Source of the DNA: an uncultured bacterium
Lineage (GTDB): Bacteria > Cyanobacteriota > Vampirovibrionia > Gastranaerophilales > Gastranaerophilaceae
NCBI GenBank assembly: GCA_900554385.1
Contig: USHE01000001.1
Location: forward strand, 1 to 40,664
DNA: 40,664 nt
Reading direction: 5' to 3'
How positions within the stretch are numbered: the first letter of the stretch is position 1; each line of letters starts with the position of its first letter. The translations under genes were made by a program, and so were the position numbers. The notes under the pieces are model-generated. The model had not been told where the DNA came from. It did not search any database and saw nothing but the letters and a program-made list of their open reading frames with translations. Positions 33,351 through 40,664 of this stretch are shown here, piece after piece.

Positions 33351-34574
33351 ATGGTTGAAATAAGACAAGAATTTATAGAACAAGCAAAACATTTAACAAG
33401 AAACGCAGAAGTATTACCGGGCGGAATTGAGGAGCTGGCTGTAAAGTTGCAGTATTCTCACGATTCAAATACCCCATTAAGAGTAAAACTTGGCATGGAT
33501 CCTACTCGTCCTGATTTGCATTTGGGACATACTGTTGTAATGAGAAAACTTAGAGAATTTCAAAATCTAGGACATAAAATAGTTTTAATCGTTGGCGGAG
33601 CAACTGCTATGGTTGGTGACCCGTCAGGTAAATCTGAAACCCGACCTGCATTGACTAAAGAACAAGTCGCGGAAAATGCTAAATCTTATTTTGAACAAAT
33701 GTCAAAAGTGTTGGATGTTTCAAAGGCAGAAGTTACAAATAACGCTGATTGGCTTCATAAAATGAGTTTCGTAGATTTATTAAAACTCGCATCTCAGGTA
33801 ACGGTTGCTCAAATGATGACAAGAGATGATTTTGCAAAAAGATATTCTGAAGGTAAACCGATTGCAATTCACGAATTTTTCTATCCTTTGATGCAGGCTT
33901 ATGATTCGGTTGAGATTGATTCTGATATTGAATTGGGCGGAACAGATCAACGATTTAATACTTTATTAGGCAGAGATATTCAGGCTGCTTACGGCAAAAA
34001 ATATCCGCAGCTTGTAATGCTGTTGCCATTGTTGGAAGGTACTGACGGCGTGGTCAAAATGTCTAAAACTTACCCTGAACACTGTATTTCTCTGACGGAT
34101 TCAGAAGTAGATATGTTCGGTAAATTGATGAGTATTCCTGACAATATGATTTCAAGATATTTTAGCTTGTTGACAGACGCCACAAAAGATGAACTTGAAG
34201 CTATAGATAAACAAATTGCGGACGGTTCAGTAAATCCTAGAGATATTAAATTGAAACTTGCATATACAATTACCGCAGAATACCACGGTGAAGACGGAGC
34301 AAAAAAAGGACAGGATGCTTTTATCAATGTTGTTTCAAATAAAGGTATTCCTGATGATATCGAAGAAGTTGCAGGCATGAACGGCAAAAGTATTCTGGAT
34401 GTTCTTGTTGAACTTCAATTTGTCCAGAGTAAAGGTGAAGCAAAACGTCTTATTCAAGGCGGCGGCGTAAAACTTAACGGTGAAAAAATTGCCGATACGG
34501 GTTATATACTTAACTTAACAGAAGATGTAGTATTGCAGGCAGGTAAGAGAAAGTTTGCTAAACTTTTGAAGTAG
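33351..34574 (+). CDS. tyrS: Tyrosyl-tRNA synthetase
   Basis: 407 residues, class I synthetase charging tRNA-Tyr. Signature L-H-L-G-H at 56-60, K236-M-S-K-T as the KMSKS motif with Thr in the last place, G-D-P-S-G-K, and Q-A-Y-D-S and G-G-T-D-Q-R-F-N for tyrosine binding. The C-terminal S4 RNA-binding domain (about 345-405) has S-K-G-E-A-K-R-L-I-Q-G-G-G-V. Overall closer to the TyrZ/type-2 bacterial form. Seven bases separate it from cysE, so the two may be cotranscribed. Confidence 0.96.
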   Translation: MVEIRQEFIEQAKHLTRNAEVLPGGIEELAVKLQYSHDSNTPLRVKLGMDPTRPDLHLGHTVVMRKLREFQNLGHKIVLIVGGATAMVGDPSGKSETRPALTKEQVAENAKSYFEQMSKVLDVSKAEVTNNADWLHKMSFVDLLKLASQVTVAQMMTRDDFAKRYSEGKPIAIHEFFYPLMQAYDSVEIDSDIELGGTDQRFNTLLGRDIQAAYGKKYPQLVMLLPLLEGTDGVVKMSKTYPEHCISLTDSEVDMFGKLMSIPDNMISRYFSLLTDATKDELEAIDKQIADGSVNPRDIKLKLAYTITAEYHGEDGAKKGQDAFINVVSNKGIPDDIEEVAGMNGKSILDVLVELQFVQSKGEAKRLIQGGGVKLNGEKIADTGYILNLTEDVVLQAGKRKFAKLLK

Positions 34575-34580
34575 GCATAT

Positions 34581-35237
34581 ATGTTCAAGATATTAAAACG
34601 TGGAATAACAAAAGTCAAAGAAGATATCAAAGTTATTTATGACAAAGATCCGGCTGCGACGAATTTGCTTGAGGTTATTTTGTGCTATCCGGGGCTTCAT
34701 GCGTTAATTGCTTATCGCTTTGCACATAGACTTTATAAGTGGCATATTCCGTTAATTCCGAGGATAATTTCATATCTTACACGAATTATAACCGGAATAG
34801 AAATTCATCCGGCTGCAAAAATAGGCAGAAGATTTTTTATAGACCACGGTGAGGGAGTTGTTATAGGTGCAACAACTATAATTGGAGATGATGTTCTGAT
34901 TTACCAGCAGGTAACACTTGGCGGAACAGGCAAGGAGCAAGGGAAACGGCATCCAACCCTTGGACACGGTGTAATTGTCGGAGCAGGAGCGAAGGTTTTA
35001 GGTAATATTACACTTGGAGATTATGTGAGAGTCGGTGCTGGGTCGGTTGTAGTGGAAGATGTTCCTGAATATTCTACTGTTGTTGGTATTCCCGGACGTG
35101 TTGTTCATAGAAAAATTAAAGATAAAAATGGCGTTTTGATGCATAACAGAATTCCAGATCCTGTGAAGTGTGAGCTTAACCGCTTAAAGTATGAAGTTCA
35201 GGAACTAAAAGAAGAACTTGAAGATTTGAAAAAATAG
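34581..35237 (+). CDS. cysE: Serine O-acetyltransferase
   Basis: 218 residues. Acetylates serine with acetyl-CoA, first committed step of cysteine synthesis. The short form lacks most of the N-terminal helical domain of E. coli CysE. Left-handed beta-helix hexapeptides run from about 72 to 180 with the catalytic H-G-E-G-V-V-I-G-A-T, V-T-L-G-G-T-G, R-H-P-T-L-G-H, V-G-A-G-A-K-V-L-G and G-I-P-G-R. A C-terminal coiled coil (about 195-218) follows. Located between tyrS and a zinc dehydrogenase. Confidence 0.94.
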   Translation: MFKILKRGITKVKEDIKVIYDKDPAATNLLEVILCYPGLHALIAYRFAHRLYKWHIPLIPRIISYLTRIITGIEIHPAAKIGRRFFIDHGEGVVIGATTIIGDDVLIYQQVTLGGTGKEQGKRHPTLGHGVIVGAGAKVLGNITLGDYVRVGAGSVVVEDVPEYSTVVGIPGRVVHRKIKDKNGVLMHNRIPDPVKCELNRLKYEVQELKEELEDLKK

Positions 35238-35250
35238 TGAGGTTTATTTT

Positions 35251-36216
35251 ATGAAAGCTGTTGTATTTAATGAAGAATTAAAATTGGTTAATGATTATGA
35301 AAAACCTGTGCCTAAGAAAGGTGAAGCTCTTGTTAGAGTGACTCTTGCAGGTATTTGTAATACTGATTACGAGATTACAAAAGGCTATATGGGTTACAAA
35401 GGTATTTTGGGTCACGAAGCTGTCGGGGTTGTTGAAGAAATTAACGATGATGATAAATCCTTGCTCGGAAAACGTGTCGTCTCTGAAATCAGTTATGGAT
35501 GCAAAGATTCTGAATGTCCTTGGTGTGCTGAAAAAATGTACCGTCATTGTCCTAATCGCCATACTTTAGGTATTTGGCATAAGGATGGCGTGTTTGCCGA
35601 ATATTTTACAATGCCGTTGGAAGTTCTTTTTGAAGTCCCGGAGAATGTGACTGATGAACAGGTCGTTTTCGTAGAACCGCTTGCTGCAGCTTGCGAAATT
35701 ACAGAACAGCTTCATATTAAACCTTTCCAGAAAGTCGTTGTCCTCGGAGATGGCAAACTCGGTTTAATTACAGCTTTAACTCTGAATGCTCAAAATTTTG
35801 ATGTTACTTTAGTCGGAAAACATCAAAATAAACTTGATATAGCAAAAGCGCAGGGTGTTAAAACTGCATTGCTTAATGATTTTGCAATAGAAAAGAAATA
35901 TGATGTTGTTGTTGAAGCAACAGGGTCTGTATCCGGTTTTGAAACTTCTCTCGCATTGACGAAACCTCGCGGCGTTCTTGTATTGAAAAGTACTGTTGCT
36001 ACAGGAAAAGAGTTAAACCTTGCTCCGATTGTAATTGATGAAATTACAGTTCTAGGTTCTCGATGCGGTCAATTCGGCGCGGCGTTAAGACTTCTTGAAA
36101 AACATAGAATTGATTTTTCTCCGCTTATTTCCGCAACATATTCAATTGACGACGCTATTAAAGCTTTTGAAAAAAATAAAGAAAAAGATGTTTTGAAAGT
36201 TTTATTAAAATTCTAA
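35251..36216 (+). CDS. Zinc-binding medium-chain dehydrogenase
   Basis: 321 residues, MDR superfamily. Catalytic zinc ligands: Cys in A-G-I-C-N-T-D near 36, G-H-E-A-V-G at about 54-59, and Glu in V-E-P-L-A-A. The structural-zinc lobe is present as C-K-D-S-E-C-P-W-C then C. The Rossmann nucleotide motif reads V-L-G-D-G-K-L-G-L. It likely oxidises a secondary alcohol or polyol (threonine or sorbitol dehydrogenase-like); the substrate is not predictable. It is somewhat shorter than the typical 340-350. Thirteen bases after cysE with ribosome binding site gagg, so part of the same run, closed by a terminator. Confidence 0.88.
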   Translation: MKAVVFNEELKLVNDYEKPVPKKGEALVRVTLAGICNTDYEITKGYMGYKGILGHEAVGVVEEINDDDKSLLGKRVVSEISYGCKDSECPWCAEKMYRHCPNRHTLGIWHKDGVFAEYFTMPLEVLFEVPENVTDEQVVFVEPLAAACEITEQLHIKPFQKVVVLGDGKLGLITALTLNAQNFDVTLVGKHQNKLDIAKAQGVKTALLNDFAIEKKYDVVVEATGSVSGFETSLALTKPRGVLVLKSTVATGKELNLAPIVIDEITVLGSRCGQFGAALRLLEKHRIDFSPLISATYSIDDAIKAFEKNKEKDVLKVLLKF

Positions 36217-36220
36217 TTTT

Positions 36221-36250
36221 AAAGCCACCTTTATTGGTGGCTTTTTATTT
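36221..36250 (+). terminator. Rho-independent terminator
   Basis: aaagccacc / ggtggcttt (36221-36229 with 36236-36244) with a T-rich tail, just after the dehydrogenase stop. Confidence 0.85.
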
Positions 36251-36257
36251 TAAATAT

Positions 36258-36286
36258 TTGCGTAAAATGTTTGTTTAAACTATTAT
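36258..36286 (+). promoter_or_regulatory. Promoter of the Lpt permease gene (possible leaderless start)
   Basis: TTGCGT (36258-36263), 17-base spacer, TATTAT (36281-36286). The ATG follows after exactly 6 bases, with no room for a Shine-Dalgarno sequence. Confidence 0.55.
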
Positions 36287-36292
36287 ATTGGC

Positions 36293-37429
36293 ATGGCTGT
36301 TGGAAGAAAAATTTCAAAAAAAATTAGCAGAATTTCCCTTTTGGATAAATATATCCTGAAACAGGTTATTGAAATGTTTCTTATGGGTGTCTGCGTATTT
36401 ACGTCAATTATATTTGCGTCTGATACTTTTATTACGCTGATAAAACAAATTTCTTTATTCGGTATCCCGTTTAAAGTTGCTTTGATGATGATTGTTCTTA
36501 ATCTTCCGCAAATTATTGTCATGACAATTCCTATGGGCGTTTTGCTTGCTACTGTAATGACTCTCAATGGTTTGAGCTTGAAATCAGAAATTACTGTTAT
36601 GAGAGCATGCGGTATCGGTTTAAATCGAATTGCAAAACCTATTTTTATTTTTGCAATCGTAATGTCTGTATTCAGTTTTATTATTAATGAAACTGTAGTT
36701 CCGGTTATGATGAAGCAGTCAAAGGATTTGGCATTGTGGTCTTTGGGGCAGAAAAATATTCCTGATGGCAAAGAAAATTTTGTATTTAAAGAATTGAATG
36801 ATGACGGGGTATTAAAGCGATTATTTTATGTAGGTTTTTGTGAGGACAAAGTTTTACACAATATTACAGTTTTAGATACATCTAAGGACGGTACAATTCA
36901 GGTTCTTCAGGCTAGAGAAGGTAAAACAACACCTGCCGGATGGGATTTCCAAAAAGGTGCTGTTTATACCGTTGGACAAGAAGGTAAAGTCTTGAATACT
37001 ACTCTTTTTGAGTCTTCTAATATTAAGTTTGGACTTGATATGTCAAAAGAGATGAATAAAAATGTCGCTAAAGAAATGAATTTTACAAAATTATTGAAAT
37101 ATATTTCGACTAATCTTCACACATTAAAGAAAAAAGAACGTAATATTATTGTAATTGAGCTATACGACAAATTGGCTTTGCCTTTAACAACAATTGCGCT
37201 TGTATTAATAGGTGTTCCTCTTGCTATAACTCCGCCAAGAGTTCGTTATAACAGAGGTTTTCTATTCAGTATCCTTATAATTTTTGCATACTATCTTATA
37301 AGGGCGCTTTCAATTTCATTTGGTGAAACGGGTACGCTTCCGCCGTTTCTTGCAGCATGGATGCCGAATATAGTCCTTACGATAATAGGGGCTGTGCTTT
37401 ATTATAAGAAAGTATATACGATAGATTAA
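36293..37429 (+). CDS. LptF/LptG-type permease (YjgP/YjgQ family)
   Basis: 378 residues. Inner-membrane subunit of the LptB2FG ABC transporter that extracts lipopolysaccharide for delivery to the outer membrane. Three N-terminal helices (L-D-K-Y-I-L-K-Q-V start, then L-P-Q-I-I-V-M-T-I-P-M-G-V-L-L-A, then I-F-A-I-V-M-S-V-F), a periplasmic strand-rich domain (about 140-280), and three C-terminal helices (I-E-L-Y-D-K-L-A-L-P-L, I-G-V-P-L-A-I-T-P-P-R). The conserved R-A-C-G-I loop that contacts LptB is present. Only one such gene is seen here. The stop shares a TTAA with the convergent gene. Confidence 0.9.
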   Translation: MAVGRKISKKISRISLLDKYILKQVIEMFLMGVCVFTSIIFASDTFITLIKQISLFGIPFKVALMMIVLNLPQIIVMTIPMGVLLATVMTLNGLSLKSEITVMRACGIGLNRIAKPIFIFAIVMSVFSFIINETVVPVMMKQSKDLALWSLGQKNIPDGKENFVFKELNDDGVLKRLFYVGFCEDKVLHNITVLDTSKDGTIQVLQAREGKTTPAGWDFQKGAVYTVGQEGKVLNTTLFESSNIKFGLDMSKEMNKNVAKEMNFTKLLKYISTNLHTLKKKERNIIVIELYDKLALPLTTIALVLIGVPLAITPPRVRYNRGFLFSILIIFAYYLIRALSISFGETGTLPPFLAAWMPNIVLTIIGAVLYYKKVYTID

Positions 37430-37749
37430 TCAAAAATACCTGTTGATGGTTGTACGCCTGGTAAACATACTCCAAATTGACAATTGGAATTGTAACCTGC
37501 GTTGTCAGTCGTAGGATTTTGTGCGGTTGGTTCGTCCGTGTTTATAAGCATATCGTAATAAGGCGTTACGTATTTCGGATTGAATGCATCTGTTTTTTGT
37601 AGGTTTTCTAAATGGTTAGGTGCATATTTTTCTTGTAATGATGGTTGGCTCAAGCTTGATACAGAGCAAGCTCCGCCTGTTATACTGCAAGCCGCAAAAA
37701 CAGGCGCAGTAAATGTAATTAGTGTTAATATTGTAAAAATCTTTTTCAT
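37426..37749 (-). CDS. Small exported cysteine-containing protein
   Basis: 107 residues with a clear signal peptide (M-K-K-I-F, hydrophobic core, A-P-V-F-A). The mature part is Cys-, Asn- and Pro-rich (C-S-I-T-G-G-A-C-S, then C-Q-F-G-V-C near the end), so two disulfides are possible in the periplasm. The A-A-C after the core resembles a lipobox but lacks the aliphatic residue at -3. Function unknown. Ribosome binding site gaaagg. Overlaps the Lpt permease gene tail to tail. Confidence 0.72.
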   Translation of the reverse strand: MKKIFTILTLITFTAPVFAACSITGGACSVSSLSQPSLQEKYAPNHLENLQKTDAFNPKYVTPYYDMLINTDEPTAQNPTTDNAGYNSNCQFGVCLPGVQPSTGIFD

Positions 37750-37821
37750 ATTTTCAGCCTTTCGTTATTCTTTCCTTACATAGGATAAACGACAGGTGAG
37801 CTATTTACATTATCAAAAAGG

Positions 37822-38253
37822 CTAATCTTTTTTCTTTTGTTTTTTTAATTCTTTTTTTAAAACTTCGTCGAAAGATACAATTGGTTTCATCTGATAACCG
37901 CAGTCGTCCGAAAGTGCGCCGCCCATAGAAAAGAGTTCTTCCTGCGGGTAGCGTCGGCAAATGCCTGGACGATTTTTGTGTATTTTACATTTGTGCGTTA
38001 CAGGGTCTAAGTTTGTGCATTCAAAAACCAATCCTGTTTCATCTTTGTCTATAACCTTTAAATATGTGTAAAATCTGTGCAGGTATTGAAGTTTTTTAAA
38101 TTCTTCCTCGTCTTGAATTACGTGTTTGTAGTGCTTTACGTAAATTTTTGTGCAGCACTTGCCGCAGGCTTTGCATTTCCCTGTGCGGTAATATTTTTTG
38201 CCGAGAATTTTTGATAAAATAAATTTCTTAATTTTGAGTAAGATTTCTTTCAT
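37822..38253 (-). CDS. YkgJ-type CxxCxxCC metal/Fe-S-binding protein
   Basis: 143 residues. Contains the family signature C-K-A-C-G-K-C-C near 27-34, then C-T-N-L, C-K-I-H and G-I-C-R-R-Y-P with a late Cys, the eight-cysteine arrangement of the zinc- or iron-chelating YkgJ/PF03692 family. N-terminus is basic and amphipathic, without a signal peptide; C-terminus is Lys-rich. The biochemical role of the family is not settled. Transcribed toward the small exported protein, 72 bases away. Confidence 0.85.
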   Translation of the reverse strand: MKEILLKIKKFILSKILGKKYYRTGKCKACGKCCTKIYVKHYKHVIQDEEEFKKLQYLHRFYTYLKVIDKDETGLVFECTNLDPVTHKCKIHKNRPGICRRYPQEELFSMGGALSDDCGYQMKPIVSFDEVLKKELKKQKKKD

Positions 38254-38386
38254 TTGTAACGATTTGTAAATAATGCTTTTTTAAACCCGCAAAATAAAAT
38301 TTTCACGGGTATTAGTAATGGTACATAACACTACCGAATTATAAATACCATAACAATACTATAACATAACCAAAATAACCAACCTT

Positions 38387-38425
38387 GACCTCTTGATAAT
38401 CAAAAATAAAGAGGTCTTTTTTTTT
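38387..38425 (+). terminator. Rho-independent terminator without an obvious upstream plus-strand gene
   Basis: gacctctt / aagaggtc (38387-38394 with 38409-38416) followed by nine T residues on the plus strand. The nearest upstream plus-strand gene ends at 37429, so it may end a small RNA or read-through RNA antisense to two minus-strand genes. Confidence 0.75.
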
Positions 38426-38465
38426 ATTCAAAAAAATGTTATTATAATAAAAAAGGAGTTTTTAT

Positions 38466-39422
38466 ATGTTGCAGAATAATTATGGAAGATTAGCTATAGT
38501 ATCAGTATTTGTAATAATTGCTATTATTTTGATAATGGCACCGGGTATGCTGTCAAATAAGCGCGGGGAAGATCAGCTTAACTTTACAAGTATGCCTAAG
38601 GAAAATGTATCACAGCAGCAAAGCATGCCAGAGGAAACGTCAAGTGCCAATACTCCATCAGCTGTTGAAAGTGTTCTTTCACCGGAAGATCAGATGCTTG
38701 ATGCGTGGGGGATGAACAAACCTAAAAGTAAAGAGAAAAATGTTTTGACGGAAGAAGTCCAAAATGAAGAAACTCCAACCATTCAGCAACAGCCTGAAGT
38801 AGCTCAAGACGTGGAAGATACTAAAGAAACGGAAGTCGTTTCGGGTTCTGCATCAGGTGAAGCAGAGGTTGTTATTCCAAAAACATATAGCTATAAGTTT
38901 AAACCAATAAAAGTAAATGGAAAGTGTTTTGTGGCACCTGAACCTGTAGTGTTTATGCCTAAAGCTGAATGTGATGCGGCAAAACTCCGCTTTGGAATTA
39001 AGCGTTGCGCACAAAATGAAGATGATAAGGATATGTGGGCGGGTGCAGTAAGACAATGCGGCGGTGTTAATAAGATGCCGGATGTAGAGGATTTGGCTGC
39101 GATTGCAAGGCTTTTGTATTCCAAACCGTCTATAAATATTTCAGAAAGTACCAAAAATATTTATAGTGCAAGTAATAAGACATTTAATGACCGTATTGAT
39201 TGTGGTTCTACTTCTTTTTCAGGTCTAGCATACGATAATTCAATAGCAAAAGAATACGGCTATCCTGAAAATGGCGGTTATTCAATATGGGGTAAATATG
39301 AGCTGGGGACATGGTACGGTCTAAGTTTCTTGTTTGAAGATACTAAAGTTAGACATGATATTTGTACTACCAGAAATTCTGAAAATTCCTACGCTGTTTG
39401 TCAGGTTGAGTGTCCGCAATAA
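38466..39422 (+). CDS. Membrane-anchored cysteine-containing protein of unknown function
   Basis: 318 residues. One N-terminal transmembrane helix (about 9-27) followed by a Ser/Glu/Gln/Pro-rich disordered segment (about 30-130) and a periplasmic globular domain with about nine Cys (G-K-C-F-V, E-C-D-A-A, R-C-A, R-Q-C-G-G, D-C-G-S-T-S, I-C-T-T-R and V-C-Q-V-E-C-P). Several disulfides are likely. The P-D-V-E-D-L-A-A-I-A-R-L-L-Y stretch and the Cys pattern suggest an envelope or appendage-associated domain typical of this lineage, but I cannot name the family. Strong ribosome binding site aaggag and a TATAAT just upstream. Confidence 0.75.
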   Translation: MLQNNYGRLAIVSVFVIIAIILIMAPGMLSNKRGEDQLNFTSMPKENVSQQQSMPEETSSANTPSAVESVLSPEDQMLDAWGMNKPKSKEKNVLTEEVQNEETPTIQQQPEVAQDVEDTKETEVVSGSASGEAEVVIPKTYSYKFKPIKVNGKCFVAPEPVVFMPKAECDAAKLRFGIKRCAQNEDDKDMWAGAVRQCGGVNKMPDVEDLAAIARLLYSKPSINISESTKNIYSASNKTFNDRIDCGSTSFSGLAYDNSIAKEYGYPENGGYSIWGKYELGTWYGLSFLFEDTKVRHDICTTRNSENSYAVCQVECPQ

Positions 39423-39824
39423 TTCGGAGTCGCCTTTGGCTTCTATCAAACGATACTCAATAGCTTGTTAGGTAGAAAGCAAGTAGTGCGAGGCTTACAT
39501 TTCTTATATTGAAAAAATTTTTTGATAAATACATTATTTAGTGGAGTTACTTTACAAGCAGATAGTTTATTCTGACTATAGAGATATTGTATTGTACTTT
39601 TACAACCTTGGGGACGCGGGCATGCTTTTTGTGTTCTGTGTTACAAAATGTAACCAAAATTTAAGTTATGTTAATATGGCTGAAATCATGTAACCATCAT
39701 GGTTTTAGACCAAATTAAATGGCATATTTTACACTTGATATAAAATAGTTGTCCGCTGAAAAGAATAAGAGTACAATTAGTATATGCTCGTTTAGAGATA
39801 TTCTTGTAGAGGGTTAGATTATTT
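39423..39824. promoter_or_regulatory. 402-base regulatory region upstream of yggS
   Basis: No gene seen. Contains two operator-like palindromes: GTTACA-aaa-TGTAAC (39640-39654) and AACCAT-c-ATGGTT (39692-39704). A candidate extended -10 (TGT then TAATAT, 39669-39677) has its -35 position inside the first palindrome. A second promoter, TTGTCC (39749-39754), 17 bases, TACAAT (39772-39777), lies closer to yggS. The first ~150 bases show nothing recognisable. Confidence 0.5.
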
Positions 39825-40487
39825 ATGTTTGATACGGTAAAAAAGAATCTTTCGCAGATACAGGAAGAAATCGTACCTTATAAACCAAATATAATCGCAG
39901 TTACCAAATACTTCGGACAGGATGCAATTATTGCAGCTTATGAAGCAGGACTGAGAAATTTCGGCGAATCCCGTGCTGTTGAAGCTATTGAAAAACTTAA
40001 TCAGCTTCCGGATAGTGTGAGAAATAATTCTACCTTTCACTTTATTGGTCATTTGCAGACCAATAAGGTCAGAAAAGTGGTTGAACACTTTGATTATATT
40101 CATTCAATCGATAGTGTAAAACTCGCTAAAGCAGTGGCTAATGCAGCTTTAGAAATAGGGAAAGTCCAAAATGTTTTGTTACAGCTCAATAATGCAGAAG
40201 AAGTTCAGAAATTTGGCTTTTCAAAAGAAGAATTAATGGATTCTTTTGAAGAAATATTCAAGATGGATGGGCTGAACCTAACCGGTTTAATGAATATGGC
40301 ACCTCTTGGGGCTTCTGACGGAGAACTCGAACGTCTTTTTCTTGATGTTGCTGCAACAAGAGATTTGTTAGAGAAAAGGTTTAACTGCAAGCTTCCTGAA
40401 ATTTCGATGGGAATGAGTCAGGATTATGTTATTGCAGCACGGTGCGGTGCTACAATGCTCAGAATAGGTAGAAAATTATTCATTTAA
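39825..40487 (+). CDS. yggS: YggS/PLPBP pyridoxal-phosphate homeostasis protein
   Basis: 220 residues, alanine-racemase-like N-terminal barrel that holds PLP without known catalysis and controls vitamin B6 and amino-acid balance. Seen: the PLP lysine in I-A-V-T-K-Y-F near 27, N-F-G-E-S-R near 46, F-H-F-I-G-H-L-Q-T-N-K, L-M-N-M-A-P, and M-G-M-S-Q-D-Y-V-I-A with R-I-G-R-K-L-F at the end (usual S-M-G-M-S-x-D and R-x-G-x-x-x-F). The gene directly precedes sepF, an order shared by cyanobacteria and Firmicutes. Confidence 0.95.
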   Translation: MFDTVKKNLSQIQEEIVPYKPNIIAVTKYFGQDAIIAAYEAGLRNFGESRAVEAIEKLNQLPDSVRNNSTFHFIGHLQTNKVRKVVEHFDYIHSIDSVKLAKAVANAALEIGKVQNVLLQLNNAEEVQKFGFSKEELMDSFEEIFKMDGLNLTGLMNMAPLGASDGELERLFLDVAATRDLLEKRFNCKLPEISMGMSQDYVIAARCGATMLRIGRKLFI

Positions 40488-40519
40488 AGTAAGATAAATT
40501 TAATAACGGAGGAAAAACG

Positions 40520-40664
40520 GTGGCAGTAGTTACAGACAAAATTAAATCAGTAGTTGACTTTTTAGTAAAAGGATTTGAACCTAGAGAATCTTTTGAAGAC
40601 TTGGCGGATGAAATGAATGAAGAAGCTTATGAAGTTCAGGATAATTTGGCAATTGATCCTGCAT
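40520..40664 (+). CDS. sepF: SepF-like cell-division protein, N-terminal part (partial)
   Basis: The frame opens with GTG after a strong ribosome binding site (cggagg) 32 bases after yggS and runs off the window end. Only about 48 residues are visible: a basic amphipathic start (T-D-K-I-K-S-V-V-D-F-L-V-K-G-F), the sort of membrane-binding helix found on SepF, followed by an acidic linker. The conserved domain is outside the window, so the assignment leans on gene order after yggS. SepF tethers FtsZ to the membrane. Confidence 0.65.
   Translation, partial: MAVVTDKIKSVVDFLVKGFEPRESFEDLADEMNEEAYEVQDNLAIDPA

Noticed and set aside
38338..38386. CRISPR-like or iteron repeats
   Set aside because: The ataac/taacc recurrences are irregular and simply reflect a G-free tract. 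No spaced direct repeats were seen here or elsewhere in the window.
39640..39654. NtcA site before yggS
   Set aside because: NtcA needs GTA-N8-TAC; here the half-sites face the other way (GTTACA / TGTAAC), so only a generic operator-like palindrome is claimed.

Overview
The window is AT-rich, uses the standard code, is densely packed, and reads as chromosome from a diderm (LPS-type) bacterium. The best fit is a non-photosynthetic cyanobacterial relative of the Gastranaerophilales / Vampirovibrionia type. This is inference. It rests on a yggS-sepF pair, an RND/TolC efflux operon, an LptF/LptG-type permease, a pentapeptide-repeat protein, and several lineage-restricted unknown proteins that carry a short I-x-F-x-G motif near their N-termini.

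Layout. (1) 1-2.3 kb: end of an RND pump gene and its TolC-like outer-membrane partner. (2) 2.3-14.1 kb: accessory region. An ADP-ribosylglycohydrolase (+ strand) runs tail to tail into a minus-strand operon. That operon encodes a 2347-residue multidomain protein (degenerate EF-hand, strand-rich repeats, LysM, hydrophobic helices, HD domain, kinase-like domain, C-terminal ADP-ribosyltransferase) and two tandem paralogous small proteins. Small unknown genes and a 5'-truncated VOC-family remnant follow, up to a tRNA-Gln. (3) 14.6-19.9 kb: housekeeping block of nif3-like, coaBC, gmk, a sugar-phosphate antiporter, a DnaQ-like exonuclease and trxA. (4) 20.0-23.8 kb: a very large coiled-coil protein whose frame is cut by one TAA stop. 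(5) 23.8-28.9 kb: pentapeptide-repeat gene, then an operon of HD-GYP phosphodiesterase, exported TPR protein and two LuxR-type response regulators, with no histidine kinase. (6) 29-40.7 kb: glycosyltransferase, zinc-ribbon protein, pheA, an orphan phage tail-fibre pair, an unknown I-x-F-x-G protein, tyrS, cysE, a zinc dehydrogenase, an Lpt permease, small exported or cysteine-rich proteins, yggS and the start of sepF.

The most interesting system is the ADP-ribosylation locus at 3.1-11.8 kb. A giant protein ends in an intact R / S-T-S / E-x-E ADP-ribosyltransferase and also carries HD and kinase-like domains. It is followed 12 bp later by two small paralogous genes that could be immunity or partner proteins, and it converges on an ARH-family de-ADP-ribosylating enzyme. 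The arrangement recalls ART toxin / ARH antidote pairs such as Tre1/Tri1, but the architecture is one I do not recognise. Whether it acts on bacterial rivals, a host, or the cell itself cannot be read from sequence.
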